A stretch of 64,000 nucleotides of DNA from Neptuniibacter pectenicola (lineage in GTDB: Bacteria > Pseudomonadota > Gammaproteobacteria > Pseudomonadales > Balneatricaceae): positions 1 to 64,000 of the forward strand of contig NZ_LUTS01000006.1 in assembly GCF_001597735.1 (NCBI RefSeq), given 5' to 3'. Of the stretch, positions 18,049-27,747 are shown in pieces. The notes beneath the pieces are model-generated. The model was not told the DNA's origin and made no database searches. It was given only the letters and a program-made list of their open reading frames with translations. The position numbers and the translations under genes are program-made. Each line of letters opens with the position of its first letter. The first letter of the stretch is position 1.

Positions 18049-18213
18049 TTAGCGTTTCCTATTTGGTGTGCTATGAGGTGCTTTTTCTTTGCTGGCATTG
18101 TGCTGTACCTTATCGATTACCTCTAGCGGAGTGTTGAAGAGAGGGGTGTCCTCCTTGTGAGTAAAGTGTATGACGTCGATACACTGAATCTGACTATTTT
18201 TTATTTTATCCAT
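18049..18213 (-). CDS. small hypothetical protein (54 aa), antisense to flanking genes
   Basis: A 54-codon reading frame running from ATG at 18213 to TAA at 18049, in the 328-bp gap before recC. GGAG lies 6 nt upstream of the ATG, an ideal ribosome binding site. The product starts 'MDKIKNSQIQCIDVIHF' and is soluble and polar, with a basic tail. No family is recognised. The gap has no other convincing gene, so a real small gene is plausible. Only the RBS and the open frame support it. Confidence 0.4.
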   Translation of the reverse strand: MDKIKNSQIQCIDVIHFTHKEDTPLFNTPLEVIDKVQHNASKEKAPHSTPNRKR

Positions 18214-18353
18214 GAAACACTCCAGTCAGCATAAACTATGCTTGGATTATATTGCTCAATACAGCTTAGCAGAGATTTTTCCTGACAAAGAAATGGGAGT
18301 TGAGTAAAGTACGGATTATTACTTTTCTTAACGATTATTAAATCAGGAAACGG

Positions 18354-21300
18354 ATGTTTCAGGTTTACCACTCCAACTCATTGCTTGTGCTGAAAGACAT
18401 ACTTGTTGAGCTTATTCGACGTGACCCTCTTTCAGATCCTTTTAATGCAGAGCAGATTTTAGTTCAAAGCCCGGGCATGGCTCAGTGGTTAAAACTAGAA
18501 CTGGCTGCTTCATCCGGTATTGCGGCGTCAATTGACTTTCCTTTACCCGCTTCTTTTTTGTGGCGTTGCTTTTCTGACGTGTTGGGTGATGTGCCCGCGC
18601 GCTCAGCCTTTAACAAAGAGGCGATGAGTTGGAAGCTCATGTTGCTGTTACCTGACCTGTTGGTGACCGATGAGTTTTCTGCGTTAAGGCGTTATTTAGA
18701 GGATGATGAATCCGGCTACCGGCTTTATCAGCTATGTAACAAAATAGCGGACATTTTTGACCAATACTTGGTTTATCGTCCCGACTGGATCGCGGACTGG
18801 GAGCAGGGCGGGGCTTTAGCGGCAGAACGCCACCCTTGGCAACCGATACTTTGGCGTGCTTTACAACATCATACACAGGCATTAGGCCAACCCCATTGGC
18901 ACCGCGCAAATATGTTTAGTGCTTTTGTTGAGTCCATTCGTAAGCTGGGCGATAGCAATACACTGCCTAAACGCTTATTTGTATTTGGTATTTCTGCACT
19001 GCCTCAAAACTATGTGCAGGCCCTACAGGTACTGGGTGAGCGTATTGATGTGCATTTGATGGTCACTAACCCCTGTCGTTACTATTGGGGCGATATTGTT
19101 GATCAAAATCAGATTGCGCGAATGAACCGACGTTGGTTTAGTAAGCCCGAGCTTGATTACAGTGACTATGCTGAGGGTAACCCTTTATTGGCCTCTATGG
19201 GTAAATTGGGGCGTGATTACCTTTATCAGTTACAAGAGAGTTTAGGGGAGAATGTTGGGGATGAAATTGATGCTTTTGCTGACCTTGAACGCCATTGCTT
19301 ATTAAACAGTATCCAGCAAGATATTCTTGATTTAGATAACCCTGCCCGGTTTCCAGACGATCCCTCGACGAGCGTCCATAAGCAGCTGATTTCAAGCGAT
19401 GATCAATCACTCATGTTGCATAGTTGTCACAGTGCATTACGGGAGGTTGAGATCTTACATGATCAATTACTGGCGATGTTTGAGAGCAAACCCGATCTCA
19501 AACCCCGTGATGTCATCATTATGATGCCGGATGTCGCACAGTATGCGCCTTATATCGATGCTGTTTTTTCGAGTGCGCCATCAGATCGATATATTCCTTA
19601 CTCCATATCTGACCGAAGTAACCGGCAAGAAAACCCTCTGTTATTGAGTTTTGAAAAGTTGATCAAGCTTGATAGCAGCCGTTTTACGGTGTCTGATGTA
19701 CTTGAGTTATTAGAAGTCCCCGCAATTATGCGCCGTTTTGGTCTGGATGATTCAGGCTTTCAGCGTTTAAGGTATTGGGTCGATGAGGTCAATATCCGTT
19801 GGGGAATGGATTCAGAGCAGCGTAGCTTGTGGCAACTGCCCTTGTTTGAGCAAAACAGCTGGCGTTTTGGTTTACGTCGTATGCTTGCGGGCTACACTTT
19901 AGGCGAGGATGTTGATTATTGGCAGGGGGTCGCGCCTTATATTGAGATAGAGGGGCTAGAAGCCGAGTTATTAGGTAAATTAGCCGATTTTATTGACCTA
20001 CTTGATGAAATTAAAACGCGTTTTAGTTCTGAACACCCGTTAGCTGAATGGATAGAGATTATCACGGGGTTACTGGATTCCATCTACTTAGCGGATGAAC
20101 TTGACGAGCTTCCTCTCAATGGCATTCGGCAAACGCTACAGGGCCTGCAAGAGCAGCTAACTGACGCAAACTACCTACTGCCATTATCCGCCCCAGTGAT
20201 CGCAGATTACTTGATCAACGGTATTAATCAGCAACGCTCATCTCAGCGATTTATGGTCGGTGCTGTGAACTTTTGTACGCTGATGCCGATGCGTTCGATT
20301 CCGTTCTCAGTGGTCTGCTTATTGGGTATGAACGATGCGGCGTACCCGCGCTCTATGCCACCGGTTGGTTTTGACTTAATGACCGATTCGCCACGACGGG
20401 GAGATAGGTCTCGTCGGGATGATGATCGCTATCTATTTTTAGAAGCGATGCTGTCGGCGCAGTCATGTTTGTATATCAGCTATGTTGGCCGCTCGATTAA
20501 GGATAATAACGAGAAGATTCCATCGGTCTTAGTCAGTGAATTACTCGATTATGTTGAGCAAAGTTATGTCTTAGAGGCCGATCAACACTTAGCCCATAGT
20601 GACTCGAGTAAAAAGCTGCGGGCACACCTTATTCAGCAGCACCCGATGGTCCCTTTTAGTGCGGACTATTTTTCACCTCACTCACCGCTCTTTAGCTATG
20701 CCAGTGCGTGGTTAAGCGCAGCCGGTACGGAAAGCAAAGTGGCACAGCCTTTCTATACCGACGGATTGGTGGCTGAAGCCCAAGAACAGATTGAACTTGA
20801 TGCCCTCATTCGTTTTTTAAAGAACCCATGCCGTAGCTTTTTCAATCAGCGTTTAAAAGTCTTTTTTGCAACGCATGAGATCGACGCGCAGGATGAAGAA
20901 CCGTTTGCGCTGGATGGCTTGCAAGGCTATTTGATTAAACAGCGTTATCTAGAAACGGCCTTGTCCGGCGGCGATCTTGATCAATTAGATAAAACGATAC
21001 TGTCTGAAGGTGCGTTACCGGTTGCGATCACCGGTCAATTGATGTTGGCAAAAATTCGACGGGATTGTTCTGAGTTGGCGCAAAAGTTAGTGCCCCTGTG
21101 TGAAGGCGAACCACAGCGCTTAGAGGTAAATATAGCGTTTCCTAACCTGGTCTTACAAGGTTGGTTAGATCACTGTTACCCTGCTCACCTTTTACGCTAT
21201 CGGCCTGCCGAGGTGAATGCACGTGATCGTTTAAGCAGTTGGGTTGAGCATCTGGCGTTATGCTTATCCTCGGACCAATGTCGCAATACGGTATACCGTG

Positions 21301-21644
21301 GACTTTCTGGCAAGGTTCATTACCGCGCGGTCGAGAAAGAGCAAGCGTATGGGTATTTAAAAACGCTGGTGGAGTTTTATCAGCAGGGGATGAATGCGCC
21401 TCAGGCATTCGATGCGAGCTGTGCCCGCGAGTACCTTAAGCAATCTCAAAAAGATCCAGACAAGGCGGAACAGCTGATCGAAACGCTGTTTTATGGGAAC
21501 GCCTATAAAGCGGGCTTACAAGATGATCCCTACCTGCGACGGGCCTATCCCGATTATGCCCAATTCTCGGCGCAGTTTATTCCTTTAGCCGACGCTATTT
21601 ATGCGCCGATGCTTGATTATATTGAGGAGGGTAAAGATGACTAA
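18354..21644 (+). CDS. recC: exodeoxyribonuclease V gamma chain RecC
   Basis: The 1096-residue protein is the usual length for RecC (E. coli 1122). It starts 'MFQVYHSNSLLVL' and has the RecC-typical 'VQSPGMAQWLKLELA' (about residues 37-51), 'YIPYSISDRS' (about 407-416) and 'FCTLMPMRSIPFSVVCLLGM' (about 638-657). RecC is the inactive helicase/nuclease-fold subunit that splits the duplex and reads Chi. It is the first gene of a recC-recB-recD operon without the ptrA insertion seen in E. coli, and recB starts 8 bp before its end. Confidence 0.95.
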   Translation: MFQVYHSNSLLVLKDILVELIRRDPLSDPFNAEQILVQSPGMAQWLKLELAASSGIAASIDFPLPASFLWRCFSDVLGDVPARSAFNKEAMSWKLMLLLPDLLVTDEFSALRRYLEDDESGYRLYQLCNKIADIFDQYLVYRPDWIADWEQGGALAAERHPWQPILWRALQHHTQALGQPHWHRANMFSAFVESIRKLGDSNTLPKRLFVFGISALPQNYVQALQVLGERIDVHLMVTNPCRYYWGDIVDQNQIARMNRRWFSKPELDYSDYAEGNPLLASMGKLGRDYLYQLQESLGENVGDEIDAFADLERHCLLNSIQQDILDLDNPARFPDDPSTSVHKQLISSDDQSLMLHSCHSALREVEILHDQLLAMFESKPDLKPRDVIIMMPDVAQYAPYIDAVFSSAPSDRYIPYSISDRSNRQENPLLLSFEKLIKLDSSRFTVSDVLELLEVPAIMRRFGLDDSGFQRLRYWVDEVNIRWGMDSEQRSLWQLPLFEQNSWRFGLRRMLAGYTLGEDVDYWQGVAPYIEIEGLEAELLGKLADFIDLLDEIKTRFSSEHPLAEWIEIITGLLDSIYLADELDELPLNGIRQTLQGLQEQLTDANYLLPLSAPVIADYLINGINQQRSSQRFMVGAVNFCTLMPMRSIPFSVVCLLGMNDAAYPRSMPPVGFDLMTDSPRRGDRSRRDDDRYLFLEAMLSAQSCLYISYVGRSIKDNNEKIPSVLVSELLDYVEQSYVLEADQHLAHSDSSKKLRAHLIQQHPMVPFSADYFSPHSPLFSYASAWLSAAGTESKVAQPFYTDGLVAEAQEQIELDALIRFLKNPCRSFFNQRLKVFFATHEIDAQDEEPFALDGLQGYLIKQRYLETALSGGDLDQLDKTILSEGALPVAITGQLMLAKIRRDCSELAQKLVPLCEGEPQRLEVNIAFPNLVLQGWLDHCYPAHLLRYRPAEVNARDRLSSWVEHLALCLSSDQCRNTVYRGLSGKVHYRAVEKEQAYGYLKTLVEFYQQGMNAPQAFDASCAREYLKQSQKDPDKAEQLIETLFYGNAYKAGLQDDPYLRRAYPDYAQFSAQFIPLADAIYAPMLDYIEEGKDD

Positions 21645-24600
21645 TATTGTATCTTTAGACCCGTTTACGTTTCCTCTGCAAGGGCAGCAACTGATTGAAG
21701 CAAGTGCAGGTACCGGAAAAACCTATACCATCACGGCTTTGTACTTAAGGTTATTGCTGGGCCTCGGTAATATTAATGACAAGCCCTTAGGGCCCGATCA
21801 AATTTTGGTTGTGACGTTTACTGAGGCGGCAACAGAAGAGCTAAGGGATCGTATTCGTAGCCGAATTGTTGATGCACGGACTGCTTTTTTACAGCAGGAT
21901 AGTGATATTTCGGATCCATTCTTCGTTACATTAAAGCAGCAGGCTGGCGATCATACCCAAGCGGTTAAGCTACTTGAACAAGCGGTTAGACAGATGGATG
22001 AAGCCGCAATTTTTACCATCCACGGTTTTTGCCAACGGATGCTTAAACAGCATGCCTTTGAAAGTGGAGCCCTGTTTGATAATGAACTGACAAAAGATGA
22101 TCAAAGCCTGATTCGCAGTGCTGTATTAGATTTTTGGCGAAATACCATCTATCCACTCAATGGGCCATTAACGGAGCTGGTTTTATCTGAGGGCTGGAAA
22201 ACCCCCGATAAACTTATGTCTGACCTGCAAGGGTTGTTGAACCACGCGGGGTTAATTATTGAACCGGATCTATCAGCAGTCGATTTACAACAGGCCCACG
22301 ATGATCGTCTCGTCGCGTTAAATCAGTTTAAACAAGCGTGGTTGGCAAACAGTGATGACCTTCAGGGGTTAATTCAAGCGTCGGGTGTGAATAAGCGCAG
22401 TTATACCAAATCTAGTTTGCCCAAATGGTTAGCTCAAATTGATCAATATGCCGTATCGGAGGCGTTGGAGCCGGATAAAAAACTGCGAGAGGTTATGGCG
22501 CGCTTCACGCAAACACGGCTCCATGAAAAAACGGACAAGGGCGAAGTGCCTGTACATCCGTTGTTCGCCCAGCTAGAGACGTTACTCTCACAAAGTGTAC
22601 CGGTTAGGGAGGTACTGCTCGGTCGTGCGTTAAAAGAGGTCAGTGAGCGCTTAACCCAGGCAAAGGCCCAGTATCAACTGCAAACCTTTGATGATTTGCT
22701 GACGGACCTGAGTGATGCGTTGAATTCAGATAAAGGCGATGCGCTCTCCGCTGCGATTAATCAGCAGTTTCCTGTTGCGATGATCGATGAATTTCAAGAT
22801 ACCGACCCGCTTCAGTACGGGATATTTTCCGCCTTATACGCGGACCAAGAAAATACCGCTCTGGTGATGATCGGTGATCCGAAACAGGCTATTTATGCGT
22901 TTCGTGGTGCTGATATTTTTACCTATATTCAAGCGCGCCGCTCGGTCAGTAAGACCTATACCTTAGATACAAACTGGCGCTCTACCGCGGCGATGGTGGA
23001 GGGTGTAAACACGTTGTTTGCATCTGCTGAATCTGCCTTTATCTATGATGATGACATTCCATTTTATCCGGTAAAAGCGGCGGATAAGGGCGCAAAGACA
23101 CTAAGGATTCAGGCTAGCAAACCCGCAGCCCTCACGCTTTGGTGTCAGCAAGATGATACGCCTTTAAGTAAAGGTGAGTATTTAGCAACCTTTGCCCAAA
23201 GCACGGCCGCTGAGATCGACCGCCTCCTTAACAGTGACGCTTATATTGGCGATAAACCTGTGGAAGGGTCTGATATTGCTGTATTGGTACGCGACCGTTT
23301 TGAAGCAGAAGAGGTGCGTCGAGCACTGGCTGTCTATGAGCACCCCTCTGTCTATTTAAGTAATAAAGACTCCATTTTTAACTCGATTGAGGCTGTTGAG
23401 CTATCGTTAATCTTAGCGGCTGTTGAAACACCTCATAAAGAGCGAGCTTTAAAGGCCGCTTTGGCGACAGAACTCTTACAACTTGATATGGCTCAACTGG
23501 ATGCATTGAACCATGATGAGAATTTGTGGGAACTCGTTGTTGCTGAATTTACCGAGTATCGCGAAGTCTGGTTGAAGCGCGGTGTGCTACCTATGCTAAC
23601 GAAGTTATTACACAAACGTAACTTAGCCGCTGAAACCTTACAGCAAGTGTCGGGGGAGCGACGTTTAACCAATCTATTACATTTGGCTGAACTGCTGCAG
23701 CAGGCCAGTAGTCAGTTAGAGGGAACGCTTGGTTTATTACGTTGGTTTAATGAGCAGATTAGTAACCCGTCTGGTGTGAATGATGATCAGATCTTACGGC
23801 TTGAAAGTGAACGTAATTTAGTCACTATTGTGACGGTTCATAAATCAAAAGGTTTAGAGTATCCGATCGTGTTTCTACCTTTTGCATGCAGTTTTCGAGA
23901 GGCTAAAACAGCGCTCTATCATGATGAGTCGGGCCGCTCTGTACTGGATATAGCGATGGGGGAACAGGGGCTGGCTGAAGCGGAGAAGGAGCGCTTAGCC
24001 GAAGAGTTAAGGCTGCTGTATGTTGCGCTTACCCGTTCGGTATACCGTTGTTATGTAGGGGTGAGTCATCTTCGGCTTGGTAACAATAAAGCATCACGCT
24101 TAAAGGACAGCGCTTTAGGCTACCTTTTACTCCAAGCAGGTGCGTCGTTGGATGAGGCATTAGCGGATCTTCAGCAACGCTCCTCTGCGATCAACGTATG
24201 CGTTCCGCCAGATCATGGTGCTCAAAAAGATCTCTTTACCCTTGATGAAGAGGGGCCACAGCAAGTGTTGTCGGCGAGAACATTTAGCACCAAGATTGAT
24301 CGGGAATGGCGGGTCAGCAGTTATTCTGCCCTGAGCCGTCATAGTACGACCTATATTCCTGACCTTCCTGGGTTGGACCTTGAAGTCGCGGATGAAAGCA
24401 CCCAGGTTGCCGGCGTTGAGATCCCTGAAGGGCGAAATATATTCACGTTTCCCAAAGGGGCTAATGCCGGTACCTTTTTACATAGTGTGTTTGAAGAGAT
24501 TAGTTTTCCGACGTTTAGCCATTCGCTAAACGCTACTATGCTGCCAGCTAGGGAGGATCTCTCTCTACAGGTGAGTGATCAATTGGTATTGGCGGGCTAT

Positions 24601-25200
24601 GAGGTGGAGTGGCTTCCGGTGATTGAGAAACTCATCACCGATGTAGTCAACGCGCCCTTAAATAATGAGGGGTTAACGTTAGGCCAGATAACGGATGCTG
24701 ATAGATTGGTCGAGATGGAGTTTATGCTCAGAGCAGACCATGTCACGGTGTCTGATTTAGAGGTGCTTATTCGACAGCATGACCCCCTCTCATCGAAGGC
24801 AAAGCCGCTCTCTTTTGAACCATTACGTGGAATGCTGAAAGGGTTTATTGATTTGATTTTCCGTGATGGTGAGCGTTATTACATTTTGGATTATAAATCG
24901 AACCACTTAGGTTATGAGGCGGCGTGTTACCACCAAGCATCCCTCAAGCAGGCGATGATTGAACACCGCTATGACCTGCAATATTTACTCTATTCGTTAG
25001 CGGTTCACCGTTTACTGAAACAGCGTATTCCTAACTATCAGTATGAGCAGCATTTTGGCGGTGTCTACTATCTGTTTTTGCGAGGCGTAGGTCCTTTAAA
25101 TGAGGACAGTGGTATTTTTCACTGCCGCCCCACACAGACGTTGATTGAGGCGCTTAATGAGCTGTTTTTGGATGATAAGCAGGGCGGAGGGTTATTATGA
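21637..25200 (+). CDS. recB: exodeoxyribonuclease V beta chain RecB
   Basis: The 1187-residue protein is a UvrD-type 3'-5' helicase with a C-terminal nuclease. Walker A is 'EASAGTGKTYTITALYLR' (about residues 19-36), motif II 'AMIDEFQDTDPLQY' (about 380-393), motif VI 'LRLLYVALTRSVYRCYVG' (about 790-807) and the nuclease motif 'GFIDLIFRDGERYYILDYKS' (D...DYK, about 1069-1088). Start choice: the ATG at 21637 follows AGGAGGGTAAAG. The frame is open further upstream to 21601, inside recC, but without an RBS. It overlaps recC by 8 bp and recD by 4 bp. Confidence 0.95.
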   Translation: MTNIVSLDPFTFPLQGQQLIEASAGTGKTYTITALYLRLLLGLGNINDKPLGPDQILVVTFTEAATEELRDRIRSRIVDARTAFLQQDSDISDPFFVTLKQQAGDHTQAVKLLEQAVRQMDEAAIFTIHGFCQRMLKQHAFESGALFDNELTKDDQSLIRSAVLDFWRNTIYPLNGPLTELVLSEGWKTPDKLMSDLQGLLNHAGLIIEPDLSAVDLQQAHDDRLVALNQFKQAWLANSDDLQGLIQASGVNKRSYTKSSLPKWLAQIDQYAVSEALEPDKKLREVMARFTQTRLHEKTDKGEVPVHPLFAQLETLLSQSVPVREVLLGRALKEVSERLTQAKAQYQLQTFDDLLTDLSDALNSDKGDALSAAINQQFPVAMIDEFQDTDPLQYGIFSALYADQENTALVMIGDPKQAIYAFRGADIFTYIQARRSVSKTYTLDTNWRSTAAMVEGVNTLFASAESAFIYDDDIPFYPVKAADKGAKTLRIQASKPAALTLWCQQDDTPLSKGEYLATFAQSTAAEIDRLLNSDAYIGDKPVEGSDIAVLVRDRFEAEEVRRALAVYEHPSVYLSNKDSIFNSIEAVELSLILAAVETPHKERALKAALATELLQLDMAQLDALNHDENLWELVVAEFTEYREVWLKRGVLPMLTKLLHKRNLAAETLQQVSGERRLTNLLHLAELLQQASSQLEGTLGLLRWFNEQISNPSGVNDDQILRLESERNLVTIVTVHKSKGLEYPIVFLPFACSFREAKTALYHDESGRSVLDIAMGEQGLAEAEKERLAEELRLLYVALTRSVYRCYVGVSHLRLGNNKASRLKDSALGYLLLQAGASLDEALADLQQRSSAINVCVPPDHGAQKDLFTLDEEGPQQVLSARTFSTKIDREWRVSSYSALSRHSTTYIPDLPGLDLEVADESTQVAGVEIPEGRNIFTFPKGANAGTFLHSVFEEISFPTFSHSLNATMLPAREDLSLQVSDQLVLAGYEVEWLPVIEKLITDVVNAPLNNEGLTLGQITDADRLVEMEFMLRADHVTVSDLEVLIRQHDPLSSKAKPLSFEPLRGMLKGFIDLIFRDGERYYILDYKSNHLGYEAACYHQASLKQAMIEHRYDLQYLLYSLAVHRLLKQRIPNYQYEQHFGGVYYLFLRGVGPLNEDSGIFHCRPTQTLIEALNELFLDDKQGGGLL

Positions 25201-27047
25201 TGGATCAGTCAGTGGACCTCACCAATCATTACCTTGCTGAACTAAAACGCTGGGTTGGGTTAGGCTATATACGCGCTGTTGATTATCAACTTGCGCACTA
25301 TTTGGCCGAGTGCGCCCCTAATGCCCCTGATCACATTCTATTATCGGCGCTTGTGAGTTATGAGCTTGCCACGGGTAATGTCTGTTTACCGTTGACGAAG
25401 CTAGCGTCTCCTCAGGGGTATTGGGCGGATGACATTGCGGCGCTGTTGAGGGGCGTTGAGTGGTCTTCTATTGAGTTAGATTCTGTCGTGCTGAGCTCCG
25501 GAGACAAGGTCACACCACTGGTATTAGATAAAGGACGTTTTTACCTTTATCGGTATTGGCAATATGAATGCGCGGTTGCTCAGGCGTTACTGCAACGGGC
25601 CGGCGGGTCTGTTGCAACGGATGAAGCGCTTTTAGATGCGGGATTAAATTGTTACTTTCCGGTAGGGGATAATGATGAAATTGATTGGCAGAAAGTCGCT
25701 GCGGCGGTTGCAGTTCAAAAACAATTAGCGGTTATTAGTGGCGGTCCAGGCACGGGTAAAACCACGACGGTTATCAAGTTTCTAGTACTGTATATTGAGC
25801 AGCAAAAAGCGAAAGGTGCCAGCTTCACGATTCAGTTGGCGGCACCTACAGGTAAAGCGGCGGCGCGTTTAGCAGAATCTATCGCTAACGCAAAACAGAA
25901 ACTCAATATAGATCCTCAGCTCAAAGCGGATATACCCTCTGAAGCCAGCACCTTGCATCGTTTGTTAGGTGTGATACCGAATAGTATTCGTTTTCGTCAT
26001 GATGCGGATAATCCGTTACATCTAGACCTGCTGGTCTTGGATGAAGCATCAATGGTCGATCTACCGATGATTTCTCGCTTACTGCGGGCTTTACCACCCC
26101 ATGCTCGATTAGTGCTCTTAGGCGATCGTGATCAGCTTGCATCCGTTGAAGCGGGTAGTGTGCTGGGGGATATTTGTAGTTGGCCGCATCAACTTGACTA
26201 TTCGCCTACGCAGGCCGCACAGTTAAATCGACTTTGCCGATTACCAACGCCTTTGTCTGAGGGCACGCTAGGCGGATTTGCTGATAGTTTGGCGATGCTC
26301 TATAAAAGTTATCGATTTGATGACCAGAGCGGCATCGGTTATTTAGCCCGGGCCGTTAATGCCGGAAGTGGGGCGGAGGTGAGAAAAGTCATTAATGCAG
26401 GGTATAAGGATCTCAATTATCAGTACCTGTCCCAAGACAGCTATGAAACGATGATCACAACGTGTGTTGATACCTACGCCCAGCTTTTTAATGGTTTGTT
26501 TGCCGGCGATGGCCCGTGTCAGCTATTACTGAGCATGACGCGTTTCCAGCTTTTATGCGCGCGCCGTGAAGGGGTGTACGGTGTTTCCGGCTTAAATGAA
26601 CGTATCTATAAGGGCTTGCAGGCCAGAGGACTCATCAAGGATGAGGGTAGCTGGTATCCGGGTCGCCCCATTATGATTACGCGTAATGACCCAGCCCTTT
26701 CTCTGTTTAACGGCGACATAGGTATTGTGGCTTATGATGAGAGTGGGCGCTTGAAAGTGTGGTTTGAGCAGAGTGGTGAAATGAGATCGGTATTACCGAG
26801 CCGTTTACCTGAGCATGAAACCGTTTTTGCGATGACTGTGCATAAAAGTCAGGGATCAGAGTTTGAGCGGGTGGTGATGATTTTACCACCGACTGACAGT
26901 GCGTTATTGAGCCGAGAATTACTGTATACCGGCATTACTCGGGCAAAGAAAACGCTGGATATTATCGCCACTGAACCGGTACTTTTGTCGGCTACGGGCA
27001 GACGTACAGAGCGTGCAGGTGGGCTAGCACTTAGGTTATGGGGGTAA
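25197..27047 (+). CDS. recD: exodeoxyribonuclease V alpha chain RecD
   Basis: The 616-residue protein is an SF1B 5'-3' helicase of RecD size. Walker A is 'ISGGPGTGKTTTVIKFL' (about residues 179-195), motif II 'LLVLDEASMVDLPMISRLL' (about 278-296), and late motifs are 'FAMTVHKSQGSEFERVVMI' (about 544-562) and 'LLYTGITRAKKTLDI' (about 577-591). It forms RecBCD with the two upstream gene products, giving double-strand-break repair and degradation of unprotected linear DNA. The ATG overlaps the recB stop (ATGA). Tandem ATG codons at 25197 and 25200 are both possible starts. Confidence 0.95.
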   Translation: MMDQSVDLTNHYLAELKRWVGLGYIRAVDYQLAHYLAECAPNAPDHILLSALVSYELATGNVCLPLTKLASPQGYWADDIAALLRGVEWSSIELDSVVLSSGDKVTPLVLDKGRFYLYRYWQYECAVAQALLQRAGGSVATDEALLDAGLNCYFPVGDNDEIDWQKVAAAVAVQKQLAVISGGPGTGKTTTVIKFLVLYIEQQKAKGASFTIQLAAPTGKAAARLAESIANAKQKLNIDPQLKADIPSEASTLHRLLGVIPNSIRFRHDADNPLHLDLLVLDEASMVDLPMISRLLRALPPHARLVLLGDRDQLASVEAGSVLGDICSWPHQLDYSPTQAAQLNRLCRLPTPLSEGTLGGFADSLAMLYKSYRFDDQSGIGYLARAVNAGSGAEVRKVINAGYKDLNYQYLSQDSYETMITTCVDTYAQLFNGLFAGDGPCQLLLSMTRFQLLCARREGVYGVSGLNERIYKGLQARGLIKDEGSWYPGRPIMITRNDPALSLFNGDIGIVAYDESGRLKVWFEQSGEMRSVLPSRLPEHETVFAMTVHKSQGSEFERVVMILPPTDSALLSRELLYTGITRAKKTLDIIATEPVLLSATGRRTERAGGLALRLWG

Positions 27048-27067
27048 GGTAAGGGGGGAATAAATAT

Positions 27068-27092
27068 CGCTCAGATCGATAAAATCTGAGCG
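27068..27092. terminator. hairpin between recD and a convergent small gene
   Basis: Perfect 9-bp stem CGCTCAGAT / ATCTGAGCG with a 7-nt loop, 20 bp after recD. No long T-run follows on either strand, so it is a probable but not classical terminator. Confidence 0.55.
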
Positions 27093-27132
27093 TATATTGA
27101 AATGACGACATGCAGTAGAGTAGATTGCGTTA

Positions 27133-27282
27133 TTAACGACCTCGACGGTGCTGTCTTTGTTGCGCTAATTCGTCGGTGCGGCTTTCTATACGAATAGGCT
27201 TAGCTTCACCCCTATGGTTTTGCCACAGTTGCAGCATGATGATGCCAGCCGCAAGGGTAAGAAGAATAGTAAATGTGATCAT
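27133..27282 (-). CDS. small single-pass membrane protein (49 aa)
   Basis: A short gene of 49 codons plus stop. The ATG at 27282 is preceded by AGGAGAGAGTT, an excellent ribosome binding site. The product has one N-terminal transmembrane helix ('MITFTILLTLAAGIIMLQLW') and a basic, Gln/Arg-rich tail ending 'QHRRGR'. No family is recognised. The topology suggests a small inner-membrane regulator or accessory peptide. It is convergent with recD and transcribed in the same direction as the glutaredoxin gene upstream of it. Confidence 0.6.
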   Translation of the reverse strand: MITFTILLTLAAGIIMLQLWQNHRGEAKPIRIESRTDELAQQRQHRRGR

Positions 27283-27408
27283 AACTCTCTCCTAAACTGG
27301 CATTGGGCCAGTAACAACGTTATTTCAGTATAACGTAAACGCGCTAACTTACATTAAAAACTAAACATTAAAAAAACCATAAATATAGACACGGTTAGTC
27401 GTCTAAAT

Positions 27409-27492
27409 CACAGCCCCAAATCTGCTCTAAGTATAACGATAGCGAGGGGCTGTGTTCATCAATATTGCCCCTCTTATATAAGATATGGGGGC
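27409..27492 (-). terminator. two hairpins downstream of the glutaredoxin gene
   Basis: On the minus strand, immediately after the glutaredoxin stop, two inverted repeats occur: GCCCC/GGGGC arms at 27467-27492, and a 9-bp perfect pair CACAGCCCC / GGGGCTGTG at 27409-27417 and 27446-27454. They could terminate the glutaredoxin transcript; there is no clear T-run. Confidence 0.35.
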
Positions 27493-27504
27493 GATCTCTG
27501 ATTT

Positions 27505-27747
27505 TTAAACGCCGGCGTTATTTAAAAACGCTTCAAGCTCAGTAAAACCACCGATATGTTCTTGACCACAAAAAACTTGCGGTACGGTTTCTACGGGTTT
27601 ACCTACGGTTTTTTCTAAATCGGCTTTACTGATGTTTTCTTTATGGATATCAATATAGCGATAATCTAGGTTTTTAATCTCGCATAGCTCTTTTGCTCTC
27701 ACGCAAAACCCACAACCTTCACGACCAAAAATAGTAATGCGCTGCAT
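27505..27747 (-). CDS. glutaredoxin (GrxC-like)
   Basis: An 80-residue thioredoxin-fold protein of the size of glutaredoxin 1/3. The redox motif is C-G-F-C ('FGREGCGFCVRAKELCE', about residues 8-24), not the common C-P-Y-C. The cis-proline region is 'ETVPQVFCGQEHIGGFTELE' (about 53-72), which includes the T-V-P and G-G-F glutathione-binding elements. It reduces disulphides or mixed disulphides with glutathione in the cytoplasm. It is monocistronic. The Gly in the active site may alter redox potential; the class (dithiol) is otherwise intact. Confidence 0.9.
   Translation of the reverse strand: MQRITIFGREGCGFCVRAKELCEIKNLDYRYIDIHKENISKADLEKTVGKPVETVPQVFCGQEHIGGFTELEAFLNNAGV

Noticed and set aside
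21601-21636. Upstream start for recB inside recC
   Set aside because: AGGAGGG lies directly before the ATG at 21637, and the extension is not RecB-like.
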